A DNA stretch of 64,000 bases. Source: Streptomyces sp. Ru62. GTDB taxonomy: Bacteria > Actinomycetota > Actinomycetes > Streptomycetales > Streptomycetaceae. Positions 46,366-56,124 of the stretch are shown here, one piece after another. The stretch is from the NCBI RefSeq assembly GCF_002920615.1, contig NZ_PQSU01000022.1, positions 62,001 through 126,000 of the forward strand, read 5' to 3'. Both the position numbers and the translations under genes were made by a program. The notes under the pieces were generated by a model that was not told the DNA's origin, searched no databases, and was given only the letters and a program-made list of their open reading frames with translations. The number at the start of each line of letters is the position of its first letter. Positions within the stretch are counted from its first letter, which is position 1.

Positions 46366-47322
46366 TCACTCGACGTCCTCCCGGATGCGCTCGGCACCCC
46401 GCAGTCTGGCCGGTGCGGCCCGGCGGTTCTCGGCGATCTCTTCCTCGGTGGGAAGTTCGGCACCACGGGTGAGCAGCTTGAGCCGCGGCTGGTACCGCTC
46501 GGGCACGACGGGCAGCCCCGGCGGCGCGGTGGTGGCGGCCCCGGCCGCGAACACCTGCTTGACGAGCCGGTCTTCGAGCGAGTGGTACGACAGCACGGCG
46601 ATGCGCCCGCCGACGTCCAGGGCCTTCACGGCGGCCGGGATCGCCCGCTCCAGGACCGACAGTTCGCCGTTGACCTCGATGCGCAGCGCCTGGAAGGTGC
46701 GCTTGGCCGGATTGCCGCCGGTACGCTTGGCGGCCTGCGGCAGCGCGTCCCGGATGAGTTCCACGAGCCGCGCGCTGTTGCTGAACGGCTCCTTCTCGCG
46801 CTCCCGGACGATGGCGGCGACGATCCGCTTGGCCTGCTTCTCCTCGCCGTACGCCCGCAGGATCCGCACGAGTTCGCCGGCCGGGTAGGTGTTGAGGACC
46901 TCGGCGGCGCTGATCCCGGTCGTCTGGTCCATGCGCATGTCCAGGGGCGCGTCCTGCGCGTAGGCGAAGCCCCGGTCGGCCTCGTCGAGCTGCATGGAGG
47001 AGACGCCGAGGTCGAACAGCACGCCCTGCACGCGCGCGATGCCGAGCCGGTCCAGCACCTCGGGCAGCTCGTCGTACACGGCGTGCACGAGGGTGGCGCG
47101 GTCCCCGTAGGAGACCAGCCGCTCACCGGACAGCCGCAGCGCCTCCTTGTCCCGGTCGAGGCCGATCAGCCGCGCCTCGGGGAACCGGCCGAGCAGCGCC
47201 TCGCTGTGCCCGCCGAGGCCGAGGGTGCAGTCGACGACCACCGCGCCCGGCTGCTCCAGGGCGGGCGCCAGCAGGTCCAGGCACCGCTGGAGCATCACCG
47301 GGACGTGTCGACTCTGGCTCAA
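46366..47322 (-). CDS. rsmH: 16S rRNA (cytosine-1402-N4)-methyltransferase
   Basis: This 318-residue methyltransferase (MraW) modifies the ribosomal P site. Motifs: HVPVMLQRCLDLL, VVDCTLGLGGHSEALL (SAM loop), GVLFDLGVSSMQLDEADRGF and RTFQALRIEVNGEL, with SYHSLEDRLVKQVF near the C-terminus. The start is a TTG at 47322, with GAGAGG 5 nt upstream. It is the first gene of the dcw run; mraZ, usually located here in other bacteria, is absent. Confidence 0.97.
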   Translation of the reverse strand: MSQSRHVPVMLQRCLDLLAPALEQPGAVVVDCTLGLGGHSEALLGRFPEARLIGLDRDKEALRLSGERLVSYGDRATLVHAVYDELPEVLDRLGIARVQGVLFDLGVSSMQLDEADRGFAYAQDAPLDMRMDQTTGISAAEVLNTYPAGELVRILRAYGEEKQAKRIVAAIVREREKEPFSNSARLVELIRDALPQAAKRTGGNPAKRTFQALRIEVNGELSVLERAIPAAVKALDVGGRIAVLSYHSLEDRLVKQVFAAGAATTAPPGLPVVPERYQPRLKLLTRGAELPTEEEIAENRRAAPARLRGAERIREDVE

Positions 47323-47741
47323 GGGGGCCTCTCAGGATCCGGCGCAGGATACGCACCGCCTCGGGTCCCCGCCAGCTCGTGAAGGTGCGGCCTGCCGGCG
47401 CCGGAAGCGTCAGCCGACCGGGAGCGGGAGGAGGCCGAGCCGTACGTACGCGCCGCGCGCGTGGGGAGACGGTCCGGGCGCATGCCGGGGTCTCCGGGGG
47501 TTTCACCAGCAGGAAGAGCCACGCCTCCCGCTTCGCGCCACTTTAGTCCACCCTGTCTCGCGGTCAATCAACCGGCCTGCGCGTCGCGCACCGCGCGCGG
47601 ACCGGTGCGGTCATTCGAACGGATTCATCCGTCCGGTCGGTTTCGCCCTCCGTGTGGGTTAGCTCACAACACGCCACGATGGCGATTTTTGTCCCCTCTC
47701 ACAGCACGCCGGAACCTCGCGTGACCAGTAACGTCGTCAGC
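47323..47741. other. Divergent control region between dcw cluster and carbonic anhydrase
   Basis: No gene, and in particular no mraZ, is found in these 419 bp. A good leftward promoter is annotated separately at 47540-47567, giving rsmH a leader of about 210 nt. On the plus strand the A/T-richer stretch 47650-47700 (GGTTAGCTCACAAC) may hold the carbonic anhydrase promoter, but no clear pair of hexamers is visible. Confidence 0.6.
47540..47567 (-). promoter_or_regulatory. Promoter of the dcw cluster
   Basis: TTGACC (47567-47562) and TAAAGT (47545-47540) are separated by 16 bp on the minus strand, close to the vegetative sigma-HrdB consensus. It points at rsmH, about 210 nt downstream, and has no other gene to serve. 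Confidence 0.65.
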
Positions 47742-48290
47742 ATGACGACTTCTGCAGCAGTGCCCACTGGATCCGAAGGCGCCATACCGGCCGGAGACAC
47801 CGTGACCGACCGCCTCGTGGAGGCCAACCGGCGGTACGCCGAGGCGTTCACGGACCCCGGCATGGACGCCAGCCCCGTTCTCCACGTCGCCGTCGTCGCG
47901 TGCATGGACGCCCGCCTCGACCTGCACAAGGCCCTCGGCCTGCAGCTCGGCGACTGCCACACGATCCGCAACGCGGGCGGTGTGGTCACCGACGACGTCA
48001 TCCGGTCGCTGACCATCAGCCAGCGCAAGCTCGGCACCCGCAGCATCGTGCTCATTCACCACACCGGCTGCGGCCTGGAGGCCCTCACCGAGGACTTCCG
48101 CACCGAGCTGGAGATGGAGGTCGGCCAGCGGCCGTCCTGGGCGGTGGAGTCCTTCCACGACGTGGACCAGGACGTGCGCCAGTCCATGCAGCGGGTGCGC
48201 ACCTCGCCGTTCCTGCTGCACACCGACGACGTCCGCGGCTTCGTCTTCGACGTGCGCACCGGTCTGCTGCGCGAGGTCGACCCGGCCTGA
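47742..48290 (+). CDS. Beta-class carbonic anhydrase
   Basis: This 182-residue zinc enzyme interconverts CO2 and bicarbonate. Zinc ligands are C54 in ACMDARLD (with the Asp-Arg dyad), H107 and C110 in IHHTGCG. The compact C-terminus with FLLHTDDVRGFVFDVRTG resembles the small mycobacterial-type beta enzymes. The ATG at 47742 is used; a GTG at 47721 with GGAA upstream is an equal alternative adding seven residues. It is divergent from the dcw cluster and not obviously co-transcribed with moxR, 246 bp downstream. Confidence 0.94.
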   Translation: MTTSAAVPTGSEGAIPAGDTVTDRLVEANRRYAEAFTDPGMDASPVLHVAVVACMDARLDLHKALGLQLGDCHTIRNAGGVVTDDVIRSLTISQRKLGTRSIVLIHHTGCGLEALTEDFRTELEMEVGQRPSWAVESFHDVDQDVRQSMQRVRTSPFLLHTDDVRGFVFDVRTGLLREVDPA

Positions 48291-48536
48291 ACCGGGGTGC
48301 CGGACCGCCGCCCCGGAACACATCCCGCCGTTCCGTATCGAAAATGCGGTCGAAAAGTCGTAAGACCGGCATCGTGCGGGCAGTTGTCCACAGGCGAGTG
48401 ACACGAATCGGTAACGGCAGCAAGAATGCGGGGTGTGACGTCACGCGGAACTTTTCCCGCGTGGTGTCCGTGTTTCGGGGTGGGCCGGTTTCGCACGAGA
48501 GCGTCGGCCCGGAAAGAACGGGCCGAGGAGGGCCGG

Positions 48537-49582
<1,046 letters not shown>

Positions 49583-49583
<1 letters not shown>

Positions 49584-50944
49584 TGAGTTCCTGGGGGGCC
49601 GGTCAGGCGGAGGCCGACCGCGGGGAGGCGGGCGGGATCCGTACGGCCCTGGCGGGCCTCACCACCCGGGGCCGCTCCTTCCTCGCGGCCGGGATCGCCG
49701 CCGCGATCTGCTCGTTCGTGCTGGGCCTGAGCGAGCTGCTGCGGGTCGGCCTGCTGCTCGCGGTGCTGCCCCTGATCTGCGCGGCCGTGCTGTACCGCAC
49801 GCGCTACCGGGTGGCCGCGAGCCGCCGCCTCGCCCCCGCGCGCGTCCCCGCCGGCAGCGAGGCGCGGGTGCACCTGCGCATGGACAACGTCTCCCGGCTG
49901 CCCACCGGACTGCTGATGCTCCAGGACCGGGTGCCGTACGTCCTCGGGCCCCGGCCCCGCTTCGTGCTGGACCGGGTCGAGCCGGGCGGCCGCCGTGAGG
50001 TGTCCTACCGGGTCCGCTCCGACCTGCGGGGCCGCTATCCGCTCGGCCCGCTCCAGCTGCGGCTCACCGACCCCTTCGGCATGTGCGAGCTGACCCGATC
50101 CTTCTCGACGTACGACACCCTGACGGTCATCCCGCGCGTGGAGCCGCTCTCCCCGGTCCGCTTCGGCGGCGAGGCCAAGGGGTACGGCGACGGACGGCAG
50201 CGCTCGCTGGCCCTCGCCGGCGAGGACGACGTCATCCCGCGCGGCTACCGCTACGGCGACGACCTGCGCCGGGTGCACTGGCGGTCCACCGCCCGCTACG
50301 GCGAGCTGATGGTGCGCCGCGAGGAGCAGCCCCGGCGCTCCCGGTGCACCGTGCTCCTGGACACCCGCGGCGGCGCCTACGAGGGCGCGGGCCCGGACTC
50401 GGCCTTCGAGTGGGCCGTCTCCGGTGCCGCCTCCGTGCTGGTGCACATGCTGGAGCGCGGCTTCTCGGTACGGCTGCTGACCGACAGCGGCAGCGCGGTG
50501 CCCGGCGAGGGCGCCGACGGGTTCGCGGGCACCGGCCAGGAGACGGCGGACGCGGCCGGGCTGATGCTGGACACCCTCGCGGTGATCGACCACTCCGACG
50601 GCACCGGGCTGTCCCGGGCGTACGACGTGCTGCGCGGCGGCAACGAGGGGCTGCTGATCGCCTTCCTCGGCGACCTGGACGAGGAGCAGGCCACGACGGT
50701 CGCCAAGATGAGCCGGCGCAGCGGCGGCGCCGTCGCCTTCGTGCTGGACCCCGACACCTGGACCCGGGAGGCGACCGACGTGCCCCGCCCCGGCGACCGG
50801 CACGAGGAGCGGCTGCGGATGCTGCGCGAGGCGGGCTGGACGGCGCTGAGCGTGCCGCGCGGCGCCTCGGCGGACGAACTGTGGCGGCAGGCGGACCGGG
50901 AGCGCTCCGGACTGACCGCCGTGACCGGGGAGGCGCGGGGATGA
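49583..50944 (+). CDS. DUF58 domain membrane protein
   Basis: This 453-residue protein has two adjacent membrane helices (about residues 33-70, FLAAGIAAAICSFVLGLSEL and LLAVLPLICAAVLY). An Ig-like extracytoplasmic or cytoplasmic beta region follows. Then comes the DUF58 motif GYRYGDDLRRVHWRSTARYGELMVR (DxRxIxW type, residues about 220-242). The C-terminal half looks like a von Willebrand A-like fold. It is the standard partner of MoxR. The start ATG overlaps the moxR stop, with GGAG upstream, and the end overlaps the next gene as ATGA. Confidence 0.93.
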
Positions 50945-53322
50945 GCGGGCGGGCACGACTGGCACTGTGCGCGGCGGCGGCCACCCTGATGGCCTCCTGC
51001 TCGCTGCTGCCGCTGGTCACCGAGCCGACCTGGCTGCTGCAACTGGTCCCGCTGGTGGCCATCCAGACCGAGGTGGGCGCGGCGGCCCGGCGGGTGCCGC
51101 TGGGCCGGACGCTGACCGTGGCGGCGCAGGCGCTGGTCACCCTGATGCTGCTGACCCTGGTCTTCGCCCGGGGGCACGCGCTCATCGGGCTGATCCCCGG
51201 CCCGGACACCTTCCGCTATTTCGCCGACCTGCTCCAGCAGGGCACGGACGACGTCAGCCGGTACGCGACACCGGCGCCGGTCACCGACGGCATCAAACTG
51301 ATGCTGATCGGCGGCGCGCTGCTGATCGGCCTGCTGGTGGACACGCTCGCGGTGACCCTGCGCAGCGCGGCCCCGGCCGGTCTGCCGTTGCTCGCGCTGT
51401 ACTCGGTGGCCGCGGGCCTGTCCGGGGGCGGGGCGGGCTGGCTGTGGTTCCTGGTGGCGGCGGCCGGCTATCTGATGCTGCTGCTCGCGGAGGGCCGGGA
51501 CCGGCTCGCCCAGTGGGGCCGCGTCTTCGGCGGCGCGCCCCGCACCCCGGGCGGCCCGGAGGGCGCCGTGGCGCCGGTGCGCACCGGACGCCGGATCGGC
51601 GCGGTCGCGCTCGGCGTGGCCCTGGTGGTGCCGCTCGCCCTGCCCACGATCAACGGCGGCCTGCTGGGTACCGCGGGCACCGGCGTGGGGGCGGGAGGCG
51701 GCAACGGGGGCACGATCTCGGCGGTCAACCCGCTGGTGTCCCTGCGAGACAACCTGAACACGAACGACGACCGCCAGGTGCTGACGCTGCGGACGGACTC
51801 GAACGACATCTCCGACCTGTACCTGCGGATCGTCTCCCTGGACGACTTCGACGGCACCACCTGGAAGCCGGCCCAGCGGCACGTCGTCGGCGTGCCGGAC
51901 AAGCTCCCCACGCCCATCGGCCTGGGCTCGGACATCGAGCGCGGCAAGGTGACGACGACCGTCACGGCGGCGGACTGGTACGCGCAGGACTGGCTGCCGA
52001 TGCCCTACCCGCCGAGCGATGTGAAGATCAGCGGCCGGTGGCGGTACGAGCCCGTCGGGATGACCCTCGTCGGCGACCGCGGCCAGACCACGCGCGGCGA
52101 GACCTACCGGGTGACCAGCCTGGACGTGCAGCCGACGGCGGAACAGCTCGCCGCCGCGCCGCAGCCGCCGGCCGCCCTGAGGCGGGAGTACACCAAGGTG
52201 CCGTCCTCGCTGCCGAAGGTGGTGGCCCGCACCGCGCGGGAGATCACGGCGGGCACCAGCAGTCACTACGCGGAAGCCGTCAAGCTGCAGGACTGGTTCG
52301 CGGTCAACGGGGGCTTCCAGTACGACACCTCGGTGGAGGTGGGCCGCGGTCCCGGCGCCATAGCGAACTTCCTGAAGAAGAAGCAGGGCTTCTGCGTCCA
52401 CTTCTCCTTCGCGATGGCCGCGATGGCCCGCACGCTCGGCATCCCGGCCCGGGTCGCGGTGGGCTTCGCGCCCGGCACCCCGCAGGCCGACGGCACGGTC
52501 GCGGTGAGCCAGAAGGACGCGCACGCGTGGCCCGAGCTGTACTTCGAGGGCGTGGGCTGGACCCGCTTCGAGCCGACCCCCACCCGGGGCACCACGCCGT
52601 CGTACACCCAGTCGGACACGCCCGGCAGCTCGCTGCCGGACGAGGCGCTGCCGTCCAAGGGCGCGTCCTCGGCGCCCTCGGCGGCGGCATCGCCGAGCGA
52701 GAGCTGCGCCGGTGAGCTGCGCAAGCTCCAGGCCTGCGGCAGCCCGTCCGCGGCGGCGGTCCCGCACCATGAGGGCGGCGGCGACGGCTGGTGGTGGTGG
52801 CCGCTGATCGGGCTGGGCGCGCTGCTGGTCCTGGCGGTTCCGCTGTCGCCGCTGCTGTGGCGGGAGCAGATGCGCGGGCGCCGGCTGGGCGGGCACGCCC
52901 GGACGGCGGGGGGCGCGGCGGCGCACACCCTGGCGGCCTGGCAGGAACTGACCGACAGCGCCTGGGACCACGGCATCGCGCCGGACGAGTCGCTGACTCC
53001 GCGCAAGGCCGCCGACCGGATCGTCCGGCTCGGCCATCTCGACGCGGCGACCGGGGCCGCTGTGCACCGGGTGGCGGACGCGGTGGAGCAGGTGCTGTAC
53101 GCGCCCGCCCCGCGCCCGGCCGCGGGAGCGGCACAGGACGTGCGCCGGGTGATCGAGGGGCTGCGGGCCACGGTGAGCACCGGGACCCGGCTGCGGGCGC
53201 GGTTCCTGCCCCGCTCCTCGGTCCGGGTGCTGTGGGCGCTGTCGGCCCGCTGGTCGACCCTGCGGACCCGCCTCACGGCAACCCGCCCGACGCTACGCCG
53301 ACCGTCCGGACAGCGGGGCTGA
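50941..53322 (+). CDS. Membrane transglutaminase-like protein (DUF3488/DUF4129)
   Basis: This 793-residue protein has a block of six N-terminal membrane helices (about residues 5-225) and a large extracytoplasmic region with a transglutaminase/cysteine-protease core: Cys near 486 in KQGFCVHFSFAM, His-Asp in KDAHAWPELYFEGVGW near 526. One more helix follows (WWPLIGLGALLVLAVPLSPL), and a cytoplasmic DUF4129-type tail. It completes the MoxR-DUF58-transglutaminase operon. Cysteine peptidase, amidase or crosslinking activity on envelope proteins is possible; the substrate is unknown. It is followed by a terminator at 53607. Confidence 0.93.
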   Translation: MSGRARLALCAAAATLMASCSLLPLVTEPTWLLQLVPLVAIQTEVGAAARRVPLGRTLTVAAQALVTLMLLTLVFARGHALIGLIPGPDTFRYFADLLQQGTDDVSRYATPAPVTDGIKLMLIGGALLIGLLVDTLAVTLRSAAPAGLPLLALYSVAAGLSGGGAGWLWFLVAAAGYLMLLLAEGRDRLAQWGRVFGGAPRTPGGPEGAVAPVRTGRRIGAVALGVALVVPLALPTINGGLLGTAGTGVGAGGGNGGTISAVNPLVSLRDNLNTNDDRQVLTLRTDSNDISDLYLRIVSLDDFDGTTWKPAQRHVVGVPDKLPTPIGLGSDIERGKVTTTVTAADWYAQDWLPMPYPPSDVKISGRWRYEPVGMTLVGDRGQTTRGETYRVTSLDVQPTAEQLAAAPQPPAALRREYTKVPSSLPKVVARTAREITAGTSSHYAEAVKLQDWFAVNGGFQYDTSVEVGRGPGAIANFLKKKQGFCVHFSFAMAAMARTLGIPARVAVGFAPGTPQADGTVAVSQKDAHAWPELYFEGVGWTRFEPTPTRGTTPSYTQSDTPGSSLPDEALPSKGASSAPSAAASPSESCAGELRKLQACGSPSAAAVPHHEGGGDGWWWWPLIGLGALLVLAVPLSPLLWREQMRGRRLGGHARTAGGAAAHTLAAWQELTDSAWDHGIAPDESLTPRKAADRIVRLGHLDAATGAAVHRVADAVEQVLYAPAPRPAAGAAQDVRRVIEGLRATVSTGTRLRARFLPRSSVRVLWALSARWSTLRTRLTATRPTLRRPSGQRG

Positions 53323-53679
53323 CCACGGCGACGCCGGTGACGCGGATGACGCCGGTGACGCGGGGCTGTACGCACGGGGCGCCGGCGCTGGGTGCTCGGG
53401 TGGTGTCGGTCCGCTGGTCGGCCCTCGTTGACCCGGCCCGCGGCGGCTCGCCCGACGCACGCGGCGCCGGCGCCCCCCCACGGCTGACCGCACGCAGCGT
53501 GGCTGACCGCACGAAGCGCGGGCAGCGTGGCTCTCTTCGGGCGCGTCTCGGTGCGGCTGAGCGGCGGCGGGGCCGAGCGCACCGCGAGGGCGGCTCAGTA
53601 CGCATCAGGGGCGGCCACCAGTCGGTGGCCGCCCCTCACGTATGTCTGCGGGTCCGGCGCCGTGGGAGGCGCGGCGCGG
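53323..53679. other. Gene-free stretch with short repeats and terminator
   Basis: A 15-bp unit GACGCCGGTGACGCG is repeated at 53330 and 53348 (18-bp period), and a CTGACCGCACG unit is duplicated near 53485-53520. No coding sequence is convincing: the open frames here are run-ons of the Arg/Gly-type shadow frames. The only functional element seen is the terminator at 53607-53636. Confidence 0.6.
53607..53636. terminator. Bidirectional hairpin between convergent genes
   Basis: AGGGGCGGCCACC and GGTGGCCGCCCCT form a perfect 13-bp stem with an AGTC loop. It lies 43 bp from the stop of the DUF3040 gene and serves both sides. Confidence 0.88.
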
Positions 53680-54063
53680 TCAGTGACCCTGTTCGTCCCG
53701 GCGGCGCTGCCAGCGCTGCTCGATCCGGTCCATCATGGAGCGCTTCGGCCGCGCCTGGCGGCGCGGGGTGCCCGGGGGCTGCTCACCCGGCTTCGGTGCC
53801 TTGCGCCAGCCGGTGACGGCGAGCACGGCACAGCCCAGCATGACGAGGAAACCCACCACGCTGACCCAGATCAGCTGCGCGACCATTCCGGCCATGAGGA
53901 GCGCGATACCCGCGAGGAAGCCTGCGACCGCCTGGTAGACCCGCCGCCGGGTGTACGTCCGCAGCCCGTTTCCCTCAAGCGCCGACGCGAACTTGGGGTC
54001 TTCGGCGTACAGCGCTCGCTCCATCTGCTCAAGCATTCGCTGCTCGTGCTCAGAGAGCGGCAC
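53680..54063 (-). CDS. DUF3040 membrane protein
   Basis: This 127-residue protein opens with the family signature LSEHEQRMLEQMERALYAEDP, then FASAL. Two adjacent membrane helices (about residues 43-63 and 66-86) and a basic C-terminus (RQARPKRSMMDRIEQRWQRRRDE) follow. DUF3040 proteins are actinobacterial, and this one keeps a fixed place near the dcw cluster, so a role in growth or division is plausible but unproven. The ATG is preceded by GAGGAGG-like sequence (GATGAGGAGGACTCC). A promoter candidate lies 50-80 bp upstream. Confidence 0.9.
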   Translation of the reverse strand: MPLSEHEQRMLEQMERALYAEDPKFASALEGNGLRTYTRRRVYQAVAGFLAGIALLMAGMVAQLIWVSVVGFLVMLGCAVLAVTGWRKAPKPGEQPPGTPRRQARPKRSMMDRIEQRWQRRRDEQGH

Positions 54064-54378
54064 GGAGTCCTCCTCATCGTGCAGTCGCCGGGGGCGACCC
54101 GGGGGGTCCCTTCAGGATAGGCAGGGAATCGCCCCCGTGAAACCCGCCCCTCTACGCCAATTGGCCAACCGGAGCCCGTCATGGCCGTCCGACTCGCTGA
54201 GGCTTCCATTCCCCGGCGGCCGACCCGTCATGCCGGACGGTGTACCTCGATCATACGGCGCAAACCCCTCGATCGGGGGGCTTGTGGCGTACTCCATCTG
54301 CGCCCGAGGCGCTGATCAGCGGCTCGTCCCGCGTGTGCGCCCCGGCCCCGGTGATGCGCCTGCGAGCCGGAGGTGATC
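54064..54378. other. Gene-free stretch upstream of the DUF3040 gene
   Basis: A minus-strand promoter candidate, TTTCAC (54142-54137) and TATCCT (54119-54114) with 17-bp spacing, points at the DUF3040 gene. The rest, up to the stop of the methyltransferase gene, contains no ORF with good codon bias and no clear terminator. Confidence 0.5.
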
Positions 54379-55206
54379 TCAGACCTCGCGGGCACCGATG
54401 GTCTCACCGAGCACGTGGAGTTGGGTGGCGACGGAGTGGAACGCGGGCAGTTCGGCCGCCGCGGCCTCCAGCTGCACCAGTGCGTCGAGGGCACCGGGCT
54501 CGGTGTCCACCAGGACCCCGGGCACCAGGTCGGCGAAGACGCGCACGCCGTGCACCGCGCCGACCCGCAGACCCGCGCCCTCCACCAGCGCGGTGAGCTG
54601 CTCGGCGGTGAAGCGACGGGGCATCGGGTCGCCGGCGCCCCAGCGGCCGTCGGGGTCCTGGAGTGCCTGCCGGGCCTCGGTGAAGTGGCCGGCCAGGGCA
54701 CGAGCGAGCACGGCACCGCCGAGACCGGCCGCGAGCAGGCTGAGGACGCCCTCGGCGCGCAGCGCGGCGACCGCGTTGCGGATGCCCTCGGCCGGGTCGT
54801 CGACGTACTCCAGGACGCCGTGGCACAGGACGGCGTCGTAGCCGCCGCGCTCGACCACGTCGAACAGACCGTGCGCATCGCCCTGGACGCCCCTGATCCG
54901 GTCGGCGACACCGGCCTCGGCGGCGCGGCGCTCCAGTGCGAACAGGGCGTTGGGGCTGGGGTCGACCACCGTGACGCGGTGGCCGAGGCTTGCGAGGGGC
55001 ACGGCGAACCCGCCGCTGCCGCCTCCGGTGTCCAGGACGTCCAGCGAGTCCCGGCCCGCGGCCTTGACCCGGCGGTCCAGGGCGTCCTGCAACACCTCCC
55101 AGACCACGGCCGTACGGAGAGAGGCGCGAGGACGGGAGGGGTCGGAGCGCAGCGACGTCGTCTGGGGGTGGTGGTGGGAGACGGGCGGGCGCATCGGGTC
55201 CGACAC
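54379..55206 (-). CDS. Class I SAM-dependent methyltransferase
   Basis: This 275-residue enzyme has the SAM-binding motif I LDVLDTGGGSGGFAVPLA, acidic loop VTVVDPSPNALFAL, motif II GYDAVLCHGVLEYVDD and a C-terminal substrate half. The N-terminal His/Pro stretch is variable. The layout is like UbiE/CmoA-type small-molecule or tRNA methyltransferases; the substrate is unknown. The GTG at 55206 has GAGGAG 9 nt upstream, and TAGGGT (55254-55249) is a possible -10. It lies 120 bp downstream of the HEPN gene on the same strand. Confidence 0.92.
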   Translation of the reverse strand: MSDPMRPPVSHHHPQTTSLRSDPSRPRASLRTAVVWEVLQDALDRRVKAAGRDSLDVLDTGGGSGGFAVPLASLGHRVTVVDPSPNALFALERRAAEAGVADRIRGVQGDAHGLFDVVERGGYDAVLCHGVLEYVDDPAEGIRNAVAALRAEGVLSLLAAGLGGAVLARALAGHFTEARQALQDPDGRWGAGDPMPRRFTAEQLTALVEGAGLRVGAVHGVRVFADLVPGVLVDTEPGALDALVQLEAAAAELPAFHSVATQLHVLGETIGAREV

Positions 55207-55326
55207 GGCAGTTGACTCCTCGGCGGGGCGGGACTTCAGGCGATGTCCACCCTATTGCCTCCACGCCGTGCCTGGTCACTGCGACGGCGCCGACCCTGCG
55301 CGCCTCCCCCGGCGGGGGTCCCGTGG

Positions 55327-55956
55327 TCAGCCCGCGTCCGGCAGATCACCTCCCGGACCAGTCCCCCTCATCGGACCGCCTCCCCTCCCCGGACGGTCCC
55401 CGCCGGTACCGGTGCCGCCGTCGACGGCGGCGGGGTCACCGGCGGGGTCCTGGCGGGGCTGGGGCAGGACCGGCTGGAGGACCAGCATCCGCTCCACGAT
55501 GCGGAGGAACATCTCCACGTCGCGTATCAGGTCGTCGGCGTCCCGCTGTCCGGCCGCTCCCTGGATGCCCGCCTCGGCGCGGGCGCGGCGCGCGGCGCCG
55601 GAGGCGAACAGGGCGCTCCACTCGGTCAGCTCCGGGGCGATCTCTGGCAGCACCTCCCAGGCGCTGCGGATCCGGGCCCGGCGGCGCGGGGAGGTCTCGG
55701 GCCGGCCCCGGGCGGCGAGCACGGCGGCGGCGGTGCGCAGGGCGGCGAGGTGGGCCGTCGCATAGCGCTCGTTCGGCGTGTCCAGCACGGTGGCCTCCTC
55801 CAGTCCGGCACGGGCCTGGGCGAGCAGGTCGAGGGCGGCGGGCGGGGCCGTGGCCCGGCGGAGCACGGGGTGCACGTCGCTCGCCGGACCGGTCAGTGAG
55901 GGGGCAGGGCCGGTGGCGCGGCGCCGACGGGCGGCGGCTGCGGACGAGTGGGCCAT
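55327..55956 (-). CDS. SAV_6107-type HEPN domain protein
   Basis: This 209-residue protein is recognised as the actinobacterial SAV_6107 HEPN family. A helical core (about residues 38-160) begins ALDLLAQARAGLEEATVLDTPNERYATAHLAALRTAAAVLAARG, here cited in shortened form as DTPNERYATAHL plus AWEVLPEIAPELTEWS and FASGAARRA. The N-terminus is Arg/Ala-rich and the C-terminus Pro/Gly-rich, both probably disordered. HEPN proteins are often RNases or toxins with an RxxxxH motif; that motif is not evident here, so activity is uncertain. The ATG at 55956 follows AGGAGG by 6 nt. Confidence 0.85.
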   Translation of the reverse strand: MAHSSAAAARRRRATGPAPSLTGPASDVHPVLRRATAPPAALDLLAQARAGLEEATVLDTPNERYATAHLAALRTAAAVLAARGRPETSPRRRARIRSAWEVLPEIAPELTEWSALFASGAARRARAEAGIQGAAGQRDADDLIRDVEMFLRIVERMLVLQPVLPQPRQDPAGDPAAVDGGTGTGGDRPGRGGGPMRGTGPGGDLPDAG

Positions 55957-56079
55957 GACGAACCTCCTGTCGTCTGGGTGACGGCACGAATGCCGTATGT
56001 GCCCATCGTGCGGTATGCCACTGACAATCCGTTCTGACCTGGGCTTTTGCCTCGATCGTAGGTTCGGGCGTATTTTTGC

Positions 56080-56111
56080 ACTGACCAGTCAGTTCAATTA
56101 CGGCCTACGCT
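56080..56111 (+). promoter_or_regulatory. Palindromic operator and promoter of the YhgE operon
   Basis: ACTGACCAGTCAGT (56080-56093) is two 6-bp arms around CA, typical in size and symmetry of a TetR-family operator. A -35-like TGACCA (56082-56087) inside it and TACGCT (56106-56111) are 18 bp apart. The downstream operon ends with a TetR gene, so autoregulation is likely. Confidence 0.6.
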
Positions 56112-56124
56112 GGCAGGGGGGCTT

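Noticed and set aside
48435..48444. GTGACGTCAC palindrome upstream of moxR
   Set aside because: Only 10 bp, not extended, no clear promoter nearby; could occur by chance in high-GC DNA.
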